Assembly (NCBI RefSeq): GCF_947487575.1
Contig: NZ_CANKXG010000001.1
Location: forward strand, 186,001 to 250,000
Direction: 5' to 3'
Source of the DNA: an uncultured Algibacter sp.
GTDB taxonomy: Bacteria; Bacteroidota; Bacteroidia; Flavobacteriales; Flavobacteriaceae
DNA length: 64,000 nt
Below, in pieces: positions 45,452-53,241 of the stretch (its first letter is position 1; each line of letters begins with the position of its first letter). The notes beneath the pieces are model-generated. The model had not been told where the DNA came from. It saw nothing but the letters and a program-made list of their open reading frames with translations, and searched no databases. A program made the translations under genes and the position numbers.

Positions 45452-45910
45452 CTATTTCTTTTTAATTGTCGATTGATAAATATCTATCCATTCTTCTGTA
45501 CTTACTTTTGCTGTTAATTCTCCAATTAAATCAAAAGGGATATCATCCATTCTTTTAAAACGAATACAGCTCTTACCCATATCTAGTTTATACTTACAAC
45601 GTTTTTTGTATTCTAATATAAACCAGTCCATCAATTCTTTTTTCGAATAAAGCACCATGCTATAAACAGCTACGAAGTTTTTTTGAGATGCCAAATTCAT
45701 AAATGGCAATGGCAATTTTGTATTACAATGGTAACCGTCTGGATATACTGAATGTGGAATTACATACCCTAACATACCATAACTCATGGTCTCTTCAATA
45801 CCTTTTGGAAGATTATCTAAAATTTGTTTTCTCAATTTAGACATTAGGGCTTTTCTTTCTTCAGGTAATCCATCTAGGTATTGTTTTGGAGATGTTGCTT
45901 TAGATTGCAT
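45452..45910 (-). CDS. DUF1801 family protein
   Basis: The 152-aa protein has the DUF1801/YdhG layout: YLDGLPEERKALMSKLRKQI, EETMSYGMLGYVI, FMNLASQKNFVAVYSMVLYS and the conserved MGKSCIRFKRMDDIPFDLIG. Related to the fold of frataxin-like and iron chaperone-type proteins. The function is unknown in bacteria. It lies between DUF4199 and VOC genes with short spacers, forming a probable operon of small accessory genes. Confidence 0.88.
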   Translation of the reverse strand: MQSKATSPKQYLDGLPEERKALMSKLRKQILDNLPKGIEETMSYGMLGYVIPHSVYPDGYHCNTKLPLPFMNLASQKNFVAVYSMVLYSKKELMDWFILEYKKRCKYKLDMGKSCIRFKRMDDIPFDLIGELTAKVSTEEWIDIYQSTIKKK

Positions 45911-45917
45911 AATAAAT

Positions 45918-46424
45918 TTATTTACGTTGTAGAATTAATCCTGAAATTAAAGAAATTATAAAACCAAGAATCATTACAGAAGCAAACATCATGAAAGCCA
46001 TAAAACTAGGGCTACCATAGTCTTTCATTTGCTTTGTTAATTCAGCAGCTTTAACCTTTACTTCATCAGCAGATAGTGTCTCACCCATTTTTTTAATTGA
46101 ATACTCTAAATATTCATTTGCAAATTCTGGGTTTATATAGCTTGTATAAATATAATCGAAAACAGCTACTCCTAAAGCGGAAAATAAGGCTATAAGCATA
46201 CCTATTCCTATAGCTTTTCCTAAAGAGACTTTACCGTTATTTACTTTATCGCGGTAATGTTTAATTCCAAAATAAACAAACAACAATGAAAGTATCATGG
46301 AGGTGTAACCAATAAGTTCTCCATAGTCAAAATCAACACCCATTCCTAAAAGGAAAGGCAAACCAAATAATACAAATCCACTTATTAATGCATAAAGTCC
46401 AAACTTAATTACCGTATTTTTCAT
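45918..46424 (-). CDS. DUF4199 family membrane protein
   Basis: The 168-aa protein has four membrane helices (FGLYALISGFVLFGLPFLLG, LIGYTSMILSLLFVYFGI, LGKAIGIGMLIALFSALGVAV, ASVMILGFIISLISGLIL). The loop between helices 3 and 4 has the family motif YINPEFANEYLEYSIKKM. It is restricted mostly to Bacteroidota. In this phylum it often sits next to a LuxR-type regulator gene. Here the neighbour upstream is such a gene but frameshifted. Function unknown. Confidence 0.87.
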   Translation of the reverse strand: MKNTVIKFGLYALISGFVLFGLPFLLGMGVDFDYGELIGYTSMILSLLFVYFGIKHYRDKVNNGKVSLGKAIGIGMLIALFSALGVAVFDYIYTSYINPEFANEYLEYSIKKMGETLSADEVKVKAAELTKQMKDYGSPSFMAFMMFASVMILGFIISLISGLILQRK

Positions 46425-46529
46425 TATAAATTATGTATTTATTAGTAAACCAAAAGTAGGGTGATAGGAAGATAAGAAGCTCATACTAAAGTACTAAATT
46501 GATAGTACTTTGGAAATAAAACTCATAAT

Positions 46530-46939
46530 TTAAATAATATTGAGGCTTTTTGAAATTTGAATGGCTTGCGTACGTCGTTTGGCATCTAACTTAATAAGTA
46601 AGTTTGAAACGTGTGTTTTTATAGTACTTTCTGAAACAAATAGTTTTTCTGCTATTTCTTGATTGGATAAGCCTAAAGCCACTTCTTTTAAAACTTCGTA
46701 CTCACGCTTACTTAGTCCTAACTCTTCAATTTTTTGAAAATCTATTTCTGCATTAGAAGCAGGTTTTTTCTTTTGGGCCTTCTTATTAATAAATATCCCA
46801 ATACCTAAAAAACAATGGCAATTATTGCCATAAGATATTCCATTTTTAAATCGCCACTAATTAAGGTGTACTTACTAAATTGAAATAAAAGTAATAATGC
46901 TAAAATAAGTAGTGAAAAAACAAGAACGGTTTTCTTCAT
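46530..46939 (-). pseudogene. LuxR-type HTH regulator with frameshift
   Basis: The ATG at 46939 gives MKKTVLVFSLLILALLLLFQ, a membrane segment and MEYLMAIIAIVF, then a stop. Adding one base to the six-T run (46807-46812, A on the plus strand) restores LGIGIFINKKAQKKKP and a LuxR helix-turn-helix (LSKREYEVLKEVALGLSNQE, IAEKLFVSESTIKTHVSNLL, IKLDAKRRTQAIQIS) ending at 46530. The intact protein would be about 136 aa: two membrane helices plus HTH. It may be a true pseudogene, a sequencing error in a homopolymer, or slippage-controlled. Confidence 0.75.
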
Positions 46940-46942
46940 GCT

Positions 46943-47923
46943 TTAAAACTTTGCTTTAATCTTATCTACAATGGTTTGGGCTAATTTTTCTTTGCTTTCA
47001 ATGGTCCAACCTGCTACATGCGGAGATAATAATACGTTTTCTGAGTTTATTAAATATTGAAAGGCTTCTGGTAAATTTTCAATAGAACTTCGACTGCGCT
47101 CAGTTTGACATTCGTTATTCTCTGAAGATTTAAACAAGTTTTCAAAGGATGCTTTTTCGTACTCTAAAACATCTAAACCTGCTCCTAGAATTTTACCCGA
47201 TTTTAGTGCCGAAACCAAGTCTTTTGTTACCACACTTTTACCTCGTGCCGTATTAAAAAACCAAAATGATTTTTTAAATTTATTAATGAACCCGGTGTTA
47301 ATCATATTTAATGTCAATGGTGTTTGAGGTGTGTGTAAACTTAACACATCAACTTTTTCTTGGAATTCTGCTAGTGTTACTTGTTTTGCATCGGCATTGC
47401 CAACATTATCTTTTATATCGTAACACAATACCTCAACATCAAAACCTCTAAGTTTTTTTGCAAAGGCTTTTCCCATATTGCCGTAACCAATAAGGCCTAC
47501 TGTTTTACCATCTAACTCAATACCCCTATTATCTTCTCTCAGCCATTTTCCTTGTCTAACCTCAGCATCTGCTTTTTTAAATTTGTTGAATAATGATAGT
47601 AACATACCCAGAGTATGTTCGCCAACTGCATTTCTATTGCCTTCTGGTGCTGAGATTAAATACACGCCTTTTTGTTGGGCGTAATCACAATCAATATTTT
47701 CTAATCCTGCACCTACGCGACCTATAAATTTTAGGTTTTTTGCTACATCAAGAAATTGTTTATCTATGGTGAAACGACTTCTTAAAACGATACCATCGTA
47801 TTCATTAATTTTTGCTTCAATGCCTTCTTTTGAAGATGAATAATCTTCATGATTTGTGAAACCTAAATTGTTTAATTGATTAATTAGTAAATCGTGGTTG
47901 GTATCGAGGTGAAGGATTTTCAT
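46943..47923 (-). CDS. D-2-hydroxyacid dehydrogenase (phosphoglycerate dehydrogenase-like)
   Basis: In the 326-aa NAD-dependent enzyme, the Rossmann motif is VGLIGYGNMGKAFAKKLRG, the substrate arginine is in FFNTARGKS, and the catalytic acid/base histidine is in LLSPHVAGWT. Other signatures: RVGAGLENIDCDYA and LGAGLDVLEYE. It could act on 3-phosphoglycerate in serine synthesis, but hydroxypyruvate or another acid is possible. An interspersed repeat (47088-47104) is inserted in frame near residue 275, adding about TERSRSSIE. Confidence 0.85.
   Translation of the reverse strand: MKILHLDTNHDLLINQLNNLGFTNHEDYSSSKEGIEAKINEYDGIVLRSRFTIDKQFLDVAKNLKFIGRVGAGLENIDCDYAQQKGVYLISAPEGNRNAVGEHTLGMLLSLFNKFKKADAEVRQGKWLREDNRGIELDGKTVGLIGYGNMGKAFAKKLRGFDVEVLCYDIKDNVGNADAKQVTLAEFQEKVDVLSLHTPQTPLTLNMINTGFINKFKKSFWFFNTARGKSVVTKDLVSALKSGKILGAGLDVLEYEKASFENLFKSSENNECQTERSRSSIENLPEAFQYLINSENVLLSPHVAGWTIESKEKLAQTIVDKIKAKF
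47088..47104. repeat. Interspersed repeat CTTCGACTGCGCTCAGT inside a gene
   Basis: These 17 bases are identical to 49443-49459. This copy lies in frame in the hydroxyacid dehydrogenase gene and encodes TERSRS-type residues in a surface loop between the NAD domain and the SPHVAGWT motif. Confidence 0.8.
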
Positions 47924-47961
47924 TTAAAATTAATTAGGTTACAAAAATACGATGTTTTTGT

Positions 47962-48060
47962 GTTAGGGATTGCAGAGGAAATCCTTTTTGTGAGGCACGA
48001 GTAAAAAGATTGAAACGGAAAGTCCTCCCGATAGCTATCGGGATTATGGTAACGGCCAAA
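47962..48060 (+). repeat. Structured interspersed repeat, copy C
   Basis: Box 1 is GTTAGGGATTGCAGAGG. A hairpin with CTTTTT/AAAAAG arms follows, then box 2 GATTGAAACGGAAAGTCC, the perfect palindrome CCCGATAGCTATCGGG (48027-48042), and box 3 GGTAACGGCCAAA. It lies between the hydroxyacid dehydrogenase and mgtE genes and ends 2 bases before the mgtE stop codon. Confidence 0.8.
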
Positions 48061-48062
48061 TA

Positions 48063-49433
48063 CTATATCCCTAAAATCATTTTAGCAATCCAGAAATAGA
48101 GTAAAATTCCTAAAATATCGTTACTTGTTGTAATAAACGGTCCGGTTGCTATGGCTGGATCAATACCGCGTTTGTTTAAAAATAATGGTACAAACGTACC
48201 GATGAGTCCTGCAACAATAATAACGGCAACAAGCGATACTGAAATGGCTAAAGCAGTATTTAATTCTCCTTTAAATGCCCATACAAATAAGAATAAAAAC
48301 AGGGCTAATATTACTCCATTAAGGGCGGCTAAAAGCATTTCTTTAATTAAACGACTATTGACACTTCCACGTACATCATCATTGGCTAAGCCTTGCACAA
48401 TAATGGCGCTAGATTGCACACCTACATTACCAGCCATGGCTGCAATTAAGGGGGTGAAAAAGAATAATATTACGGCTTTTCCTGTAAAAAGTCCCTCGAA
48501 ACCTTCCATGATTAAAAACGCGCCAATACCACCAACTAAACCGAGGAATAGCCATGGTAAACGTGCTCTGGTAAGTTCTAGAATGGTATCATCTGAATCT
48601 ACATCGCCAGTTATACCTGCTGCCATTTGGTAATCTTTTTCAGCTTCTTCTTTTAGGACATCTACAATATCATCGATGGTAATTCTGCCTAAAAGAGTTT
48701 TGTTTTCATCTACAACTGGAATGGCTTCTAAATCGTACTTTGCCATGATTTTAGCAACTTCCTCTACGTTTTCTTCTACATTTACAGAATCTACATTTAC
48801 TTTTACTAATTCTGATATTTTTCGCTCATTTTTGGCAACAATCAAATCTTTTAAAGATAACCGACCGATGAGCTTTTCTTCTTTATTTACAACATAAATA
48901 GAATGTACACGAGTTACTTCTTCAGCCTGACCGCGAATTCTACGCATACAACCAGCAACCGTCCAGGTTTCATAGACTTTTACAAGCTCTTTTGCCATAA
49001 GGCTACCTGCAGTATTTTCATCATAGGTAAGGAGCTCTTTAATTTCTTCCTTATGCTCTTCGTCTTCAATTTGGGCTATAACCGCCTGCTGACGTGCTTC
49101 AGGCAATTCTGCAATAATATCAGCAGCATCATCGGTATCTAACTCTTCAATTTCTTCAGCAATTTCTTTGGCAGAAAGGCTTTTTAAAACCTTTTCTCGA
49201 TTGTCTTCATCTAACTCTGTTAAAATATCTGAAGTTGTATCAGAATCTAGAAGTTTTATAACATACACAGCCTGTTCTAGATTTAACTCATCTAAAATTT
49301 CGGCAATATCAGCATAATGAAACTCATCTAATAACGCTTTGAGTTCTTTATCGTTTTCTTGTTCGATAAATAATTCAACTTGCTCAATGAGTACATCTGT
49401 TAATTGAAATTGTATGTTTTCGCTTTCTTCCAA
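48063..49433 (-). CDS. mgtE: Magnesium transporter MgtE
   Basis: The 456-aa protein has an N-terminal superhelical domain (about 10-130, with LLDEFHYADIAEILDELNLE and LPEARQQAVIAQI), two CBS domains (about 140-265), then five membrane helices (about 290-456). The family channel motif is in MAGNVGVQSSAIIVQGLA. In MgtE the cytoplasmic domains sense Mg2+ and close the pore. It lies about 40 bases downstream of rsmA on the same strand, separated by a short repeat. Confidence 0.96.
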   Translation of the reverse strand: MEESENIQFQLTDVLIEQVELFIEQENDKELKALLDEFHYADIAEILDELNLEQAVYVIKLLDSDTTSDILTELDEDNREKVLKSLSAKEIAEEIEELDTDDAADIIAELPEARQQAVIAQIEDEEHKEEIKELLTYDENTAGSLMAKELVKVYETWTVAGCMRRIRGQAEEVTRVHSIYVVNKEEKLIGRLSLKDLIVAKNERKISELVKVNVDSVNVEENVEEVAKIMAKYDLEAIPVVDENKTLLGRITIDDIVDVLKEEAEKDYQMAAGITGDVDSDDTILELTRARLPWLFLGLVGGIGAFLIMEGFEGLFTGKAVILFFFTPLIAAMAGNVGVQSSAIIVQGLANDDVRGSVNSRLIKEMLLAALNGVILALFLFLFVWAFKGELNTALAISVSLVAVIIVAGLIGTFVPLFLNKRGIDPAIATGPFITTSNDILGILLYFWIAKMILGI

Positions 49434-49442
49434 AAAAAGACA

Positions 49443-49459
49443 CTTCGACTGCGCTCAGT
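49443..49459. repeat. Interspersed repeat CTTCGACTGCGCTCAGT, intergenic copy
   Basis: Identical over 17 bases to the copy at 47088-47104. It lies just upstream of the mgtE start and so may affect its leader. Confidence 0.8.
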
Positions 49460-49475
49460 GTGATATTAAATATTA

Positions 49476-50270
49476 TTAACTATCTGCTTCGATTAATTGC
49501 GTAAGCTCAATAAAGGCTTGAACACTTAATTGTTCTGGTCGTTTGCCAAATATACTATTTGCTTTTAAATTATCAGATAAATTGAATGTTTTTAAACTGT
49601 TACGAAGTGTTTTTCTACGTTGTTGAAAAGCTGCCTTTACAACTTTAAAAAAGAATTTATCATCGCATGGCAATGTGTAATTTTCTTTTCGAGTAAGCCT
49701 TAAAACACCCGAATCTACTTTTGGTGGTGGATTAAAAACATTTGGTGGTACCGTAAATAAATATTCGGCATCATAAAAAGCCTGAGTTAACACTGAAAGA
49801 ATACCATATACTTTACTACCTTCTTTTGAGCAAATACGTTGTGCAACTTCTTTTTGAAACATGCCTGAAAATTCAGGAATTTGATCTCGCATTGCTAAAG
49901 TTTTAAAAACAATTTGAGTAGAAATATTATACGGAAAGTTACCAATAATAGCAAATGGCTCTTGATTGAACACATCGTTTAAATCGTATTTTAAAAAATC
50001 TTTTTCTATAATTCTGGGAGCTAGGTTTAAGTAGTTAGCTTGTAAATACGCTACTGATTCTGAATCAATTTCGATAACATAAGTTGTAATATCTTTTTTG
50101 AGTAAATACTTAGTAAGTACACCCATACCTGGCCCAATTTCTAAAACATTTTTGTAGTTCTTTAAAATGAGGGTGTCTGCAATTTTTTTAGCCACAGTTT
50201 CATCATTTAGAAAATGTTGCCCTAAATATTTTTTTGCTTTTACTTGATGTTGATTGGGTTTGTATGCCAC
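49476..50270 (-). CDS. rsmA: 16S rRNA (adenine1518/1519-N6)-dimethyltransferase
   Basis: The 264-aa SAM-dependent RNA methyltransferase (KsgA) modifies two adenines near the 3' end of 16S rRNA during 30S maturation. Motifs: [20 protein letters not shown], the SAM loop [15 protein letters not shown], the catalytic IGNFPYNIS and [18 protein letters not shown]. Length is normal. It is 35 bases downstream of the DUF4286 gene in a conserved flavobacterial gene order. Confidence 0.97.
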   Translation of the reverse strand: MAYKPNQHQVKAKKYLGQHFLNDETVAKKIADTLILKNYKNVLEIGPGMGVLTKYLLKKDITTYVIEIDSESVAYLQANYLNLAPRIIEKDFLKYDLNDVFNQEPFAIIGNFPYNISTQIVFKTLAMRDQIPEFSGMFQKEVAQRICSKEGSKVYGILSVLTQAFYDAEYLFTVPPNVFNPPPKVDSGVLRLTRKENYTLPCDDKFFFKVVKAAFQQRRKTLRNSLKTFNLSDNLKANSIFGKRPEQLSVQAFIELTQLIEADS

Positions 50271-50305
50271 AAATTTATGGTTGTTTTTATGTTTAACTAA
50301 ATAAA

Positions 50306-50626
50306 CTATTTAAAATTCACGGTATATTCATCTACTATCTGTAGCTCGGTTCTAAAAGCTAACATTTTATCTGCAAATTTTTTCATACCATCACTTCTTA
50401 ATTTTTCAGCATCTTCTTTATAATAAGCGTCTAAAGCTTCTCGTGAGTATGAACGGTATTGAATGGAATAGGTAACTCCCATATCCTCTTCTACTAAAAC
50501 CTGAGACAAAGTTGCTTTTTCAAATTTCCCTGTACCTAAAACTTTTGGAATATGTTCTTTTATCCAAGTGAGCCATTCGTCGTGAATAGATTCGTCGATG
50601 TTTACTGTTACGTTATATATGATCAT
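50306..50626 (-). CDS. DUF4286 family protein
   Basis: The 106-aa soluble protein has the family start [20 protein letters not shown] and core [20 protein letters not shown]. It resembles ferredoxin-like small folds (dimeric alpha+beta barrel type). The function is unknown. It sits between rsmA and a decayed acetyltransferase gene on the same strand, as commonly seen in Flavobacteriaceae. Confidence 0.9.
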   Translation of the reverse strand: MIIYNVTVNIDESIHDEWLTWIKEHIPKVLGTGKFEKATLSQVLVEEDMGVTYSIQYRSYSREALDAYYKEDAEKLRSDGMKKFADKMLAFRTELQIVDEYTVNFK

Positions 50627-50632
50627 TTTTAT

Positions 50633-50867
50633 TTATAATTTTTTTGCAAATAACAGAAGTTCTTCATTATCATCTAAACGTTTAATCTTTTTTTATTTAT
50701 AAAACCCAAAACCTTGTGTTTTATATAAGCTACTGCATCTTTATCTGTTTAATACTTCTATCTCCAATATATTTTAACCAATGTAGTGAGTTTACCAATG
50801 TTTTAAAAAATAGTGCATCGGTAAGCTAGAATTTTTCAATTATTAAGCGATCAGTTTCTGCAATCAT
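50633..50867 (-). pseudogene. Decayed GNAT (RimJ/RimL-type) acetyltransferase
   Basis: From the ATG at 50867: MIAETDRLIIEKF, a TAG stop, LTDALFFKTLVNSLHWLKYI then GDRSIK, a frameshift, DKDAVAYIKHKVLGF. After a deletion of the central acetyl-CoA-binding part, the family-type end RLDDNEELLLFAKKL and TAA at 50633 follow. An intact gene would encode about 170 aa; about 78 codons remain. It starts 2 bases after the TPR gene stop, so it was once part of the same operon. Confidence 0.75.
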
Positions 50868-50869
50868 AA

Positions 50870-52642
50870 TTAATTTATAGCATCGCCCCTTAAGGTTCTA
50901 TAGCGCTTTCTGGCATCCACGAAATAAATGCTATCGGCATGATTAAAAATAATTTTTTCGTACAAAGCTTTTGCTTTTTCAGAACCATTTAGTTGTTTCT
51001 CATATATTTCTGCCAAATGATAAAGAGCATCGTCAATTAATATTCCATCTCTATAATTATCGATAATAGCTTGGTAATTAACAATGGCTTTTTCAAATTG
51101 AGATTTTAATTCAAATAACTGGGCTTGTTTATATAAAGCTTGAGCAATTATAGGTTCAGTTTTATGTTCTTCAAGAATTTTGTTAAGTAAAATAATAGCT
51201 TCATCATTTCTGTTTTGAAACGCCAATAAATCTGCTTTTGCATAACGTTTTAATGCTGTTTGTAATGAATCTTCATATTTATTATCAGATATAAGGAGCT
51301 TTAAATCTAAAGCATCATTAGCTATAAGTTGAGATGTTGAAGCTTTTAATATTTTAAGCTGAGATTCAGCCCATTTAAAATCGCCTTTATAGTAACTTGC
51401 CTTTGCCACTTTAAAACGAGCCTCTTGAGAAATGGTACTGTTTTTAAGATTACGTTGAATTTGTGTATAATAAATTAATGCTTTGTTGAATTTTTCTTGC
51501 AGTATTAAAATATCACCTAATTCCAGCTTTACTTTAGCTTTTTCCAGTGTTGTTAATGGCATTTTTAAACTTGTTTCTAAGAATTTTGAGGCTTCTTGTG
51601 TTTCATTTAAATAGAAAGCTAAAAAATGTGCATATGAAATTTGCAATTCTAAAGTTTCAGGTTGTTCTCCAAAGGTTTTTAATAGCTCTAAATATCTACT
51701 TTTAATAACGCCATAATTGGATTTCGAGCTCTCTTTAATATTTATCTTAATTAAATTTTGATGTGCCTTTAACTTTGTTTGGGTATCTTGGGTTGTTTCT
51801 ATAATATAATTGAAAATATCTTGGGCTATTTTTTGGTTCTCGTTTGAAGCCATTAAAGCTATCTCTTCTATTCTACTTAAGCTTTCTGGTTGCCTTTTAT
51901 AAATTGCCTTTTCTTGAGTAAATGCCTTTTTAAAATCTTTTTGTTGAATAAACAGCCAACTTAGCAACTCGTTCCAAAGTATATCTGGCTCCAGTTGCAT
52001 TCTTTTTATAAGTAATTTTCGAAACAAAACATTATTTTCATTGGCACTATCTTCACTTATAAAGTCATTAATAGCACGTTTTACGTCTCTAACAACTATA
52101 GGGTTAGAATCTGCAAAATTCAAATAACTATTAAACATTTTTTCAATATTGCCTTGCTCGCCATAAATCTGAGCCAGCTGAACGTTAAAATTAAAATCGG
52201 GGTTTAAAGTTGTTGCTTTTTCATAAGATATTACGGCTTGGTCTAAAAGCGAATGGTTTTGAAAACTTCTAGCTATACCAAATACATGACTTGGCTTAAC
52301 ATCAATAAATGAAATTGCTTTTTGATAGTTTTCATTTGCTCTTTGGAAATCGTTTTTAAGCTGATAATTATATCCTAACTCAACCAAAAAAGCTGGGTAT
52401 TTAACACGTTCCATTAGTTTTACTAAAAACAATTCGGCTTCATCATATTGCTCTAATTGTTGATGCGTGCTTATAATTTGATTAATATAATTAATATTTG
52501 AGGATGATTCAGCATACAATTTTTTATACTCAATCAATGCCTTTTCATATTCCCCTTTTTGAAAATAGTCTTTAGCAAGCATAGCATTTTGTGAATACAA
52601 AACACTAGTTATAAATAAGCATAAAATTAAAATATAGCGCAT
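50870..52642 (-). CDS. TPR-repeat protein with signal peptide
   Basis: The 590-aa protein has a signal peptide at residues 1-17 (ILILCLFITSVLYSQ). The mature protein is a solenoid of at least ten tetratricopeptide repeats, for example AKDYFQKGEYEKALIEYKKL, ATTLNPDFNFNVQLAQIYGE and YKQAQLFELKSQFEKAIVNY. The last repeat is like those of YbgF/CpoB-type proteins (YHLAEIYEKQLNGSEKAKAL). It is a periplasmic protein-protein scaffold, partner unknown, preceding the decayed GNAT gene and DUF4286. Confidence 0.88.
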   Translation of the reverse strand: MRYILILCLFITSVLYSQNAMLAKDYFQKGEYEKALIEYKKLYAESSSNINYINQIISTHQQLEQYDEAELFLVKLMERVKYPAFLVELGYNYQLKNDFQRANENYQKAISFIDVKPSHVFGIARSFQNHSLLDQAVISYEKATTLNPDFNFNVQLAQIYGEQGNIEKMFNSYLNFADSNPIVVRDVKRAINDFISEDSANENNVLFRKLLIKRMQLEPDILWNELLSWLFIQQKDFKKAFTQEKAIYKRQPESLSRIEEIALMASNENQKIAQDIFNYIIETTQDTQTKLKAHQNLIKINIKESSKSNYGVIKSRYLELLKTFGEQPETLELQISYAHFLAFYLNETQEASKFLETSLKMPLTTLEKAKVKLELGDILILQEKFNKALIYYTQIQRNLKNSTISQEARFKVAKASYYKGDFKWAESQLKILKASTSQLIANDALDLKLLISDNKYEDSLQTALKRYAKADLLAFQNRNDEAIILLNKILEEHKTEPIIAQALYKQAQLFELKSQFEKAIVNYQAIIDNYRDGILIDDALYHLAEIYEKQLNGSEKAKALYEKIIFNHADSIYFVDARKRYRTLRGDAIN

Positions 52643-52712
52643 ACGGTAAATATAACAAATGTAGGGTGTTGATATTGCAAAAGTTATTATAAAAAGTGGA
52701 TTTGATTATGAG

Positions 52713-52732
52713 ATTCCGATAGTTATCGGAAT
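52713..52732. repeat. Palindrome ATTCCGATA-GT-TATCGGAAT
   Basis: The 9-bp perfect arms are related to the CCCGATAGCTATCGGG palindromes of repeat copies C and D. There is no adjacent T tract. Confidence 0.55.
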
Positions 52733-52791
52733 TAATTCAACTAATTAATTTACTATGGTCAAAAAAGACCTTTACAAATTAAGGTTTCATT

Positions 52792-52821
52792 AAAAAAAAG
52801 TGCCCGATAAAAATCGGGCAC
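52792..52821 (-). terminator. Intrinsic terminator downstream of the 40-aa peptide
   Basis: The perfect 9-bp stem GTGCCCGAT/ATCGGGCAC has a 4-base loop, followed on the minus strand by eight T. It marks the end of a minus-strand transcript that includes the small peptide gene (and possibly serS). Confidence 0.85.
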
Positions 52822-52967
52822 TTACCAACCAAAAATAATTTTCTATTAACTACTTGTTAATTAAATACTCGATTGGGGACAGTCTTTGAATTCTTAAACT
52901 AAATTAAGAACGACTATTTTCAAAAAATGTTATTGGATTGCAACAAGACTTTTAAATGAAAAAATCC

Positions 52968-53090
52968 CTATTTACTCGCAATGGTTGTTGTGTTATCTTC
53001 GGATTTAAACAATTCGAAATCTGAAGATAAAACTTTAGTTGCGAAAAAAATCAAAGTAATTAATAAGACAATACGCTTAAAATTCTTCAT
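52968..53090 (-). CDS. 40-aa secreted peptide, unannotated-size gene
   Basis: The ATG at 53090 to the TAG at 52968 encodes MKNFKRIVLLITLIFFATKV followed by LSSDFELFKSEDNTTTIASK. The N-terminus is a textbook signal peptide (basic start, hydrophobic core, LSS cleavage region), leaving an acidic, Thr/Ser-rich mature peptide of about 18 residues. It has a dedicated downstream terminator. The flanking 52822-52967 and 53091-53241 show no ORF. The function is unknown. A signalling or envelope-associated peptide is possible. Confidence 0.55.
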   Translation of the reverse strand: MKNFKRIVLLITLIFFATKVLSSDFELFKSEDNTTTIASK

Positions 53091-53241
53091 AATCAAGTAG
53101 GTTAAAAGATTTGGTTAAGCGAACTTGTGAAATATATATTAAAAAATCAAGGAATTTATTTTAAATTCGTTAAACAACATGATTAACTTGCATTTCGTCG
53201 TTAAAAAAGAAACAAACCAAGCTATTATGTAAGTTTTTGCT

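Noticed and set aside
48151-49142. Three plus-strand ORFs opposite mgtE
   Set aside because: They are antisense shadows of a well-supported mgtE frame, with no family resemblance or promoter of their own.
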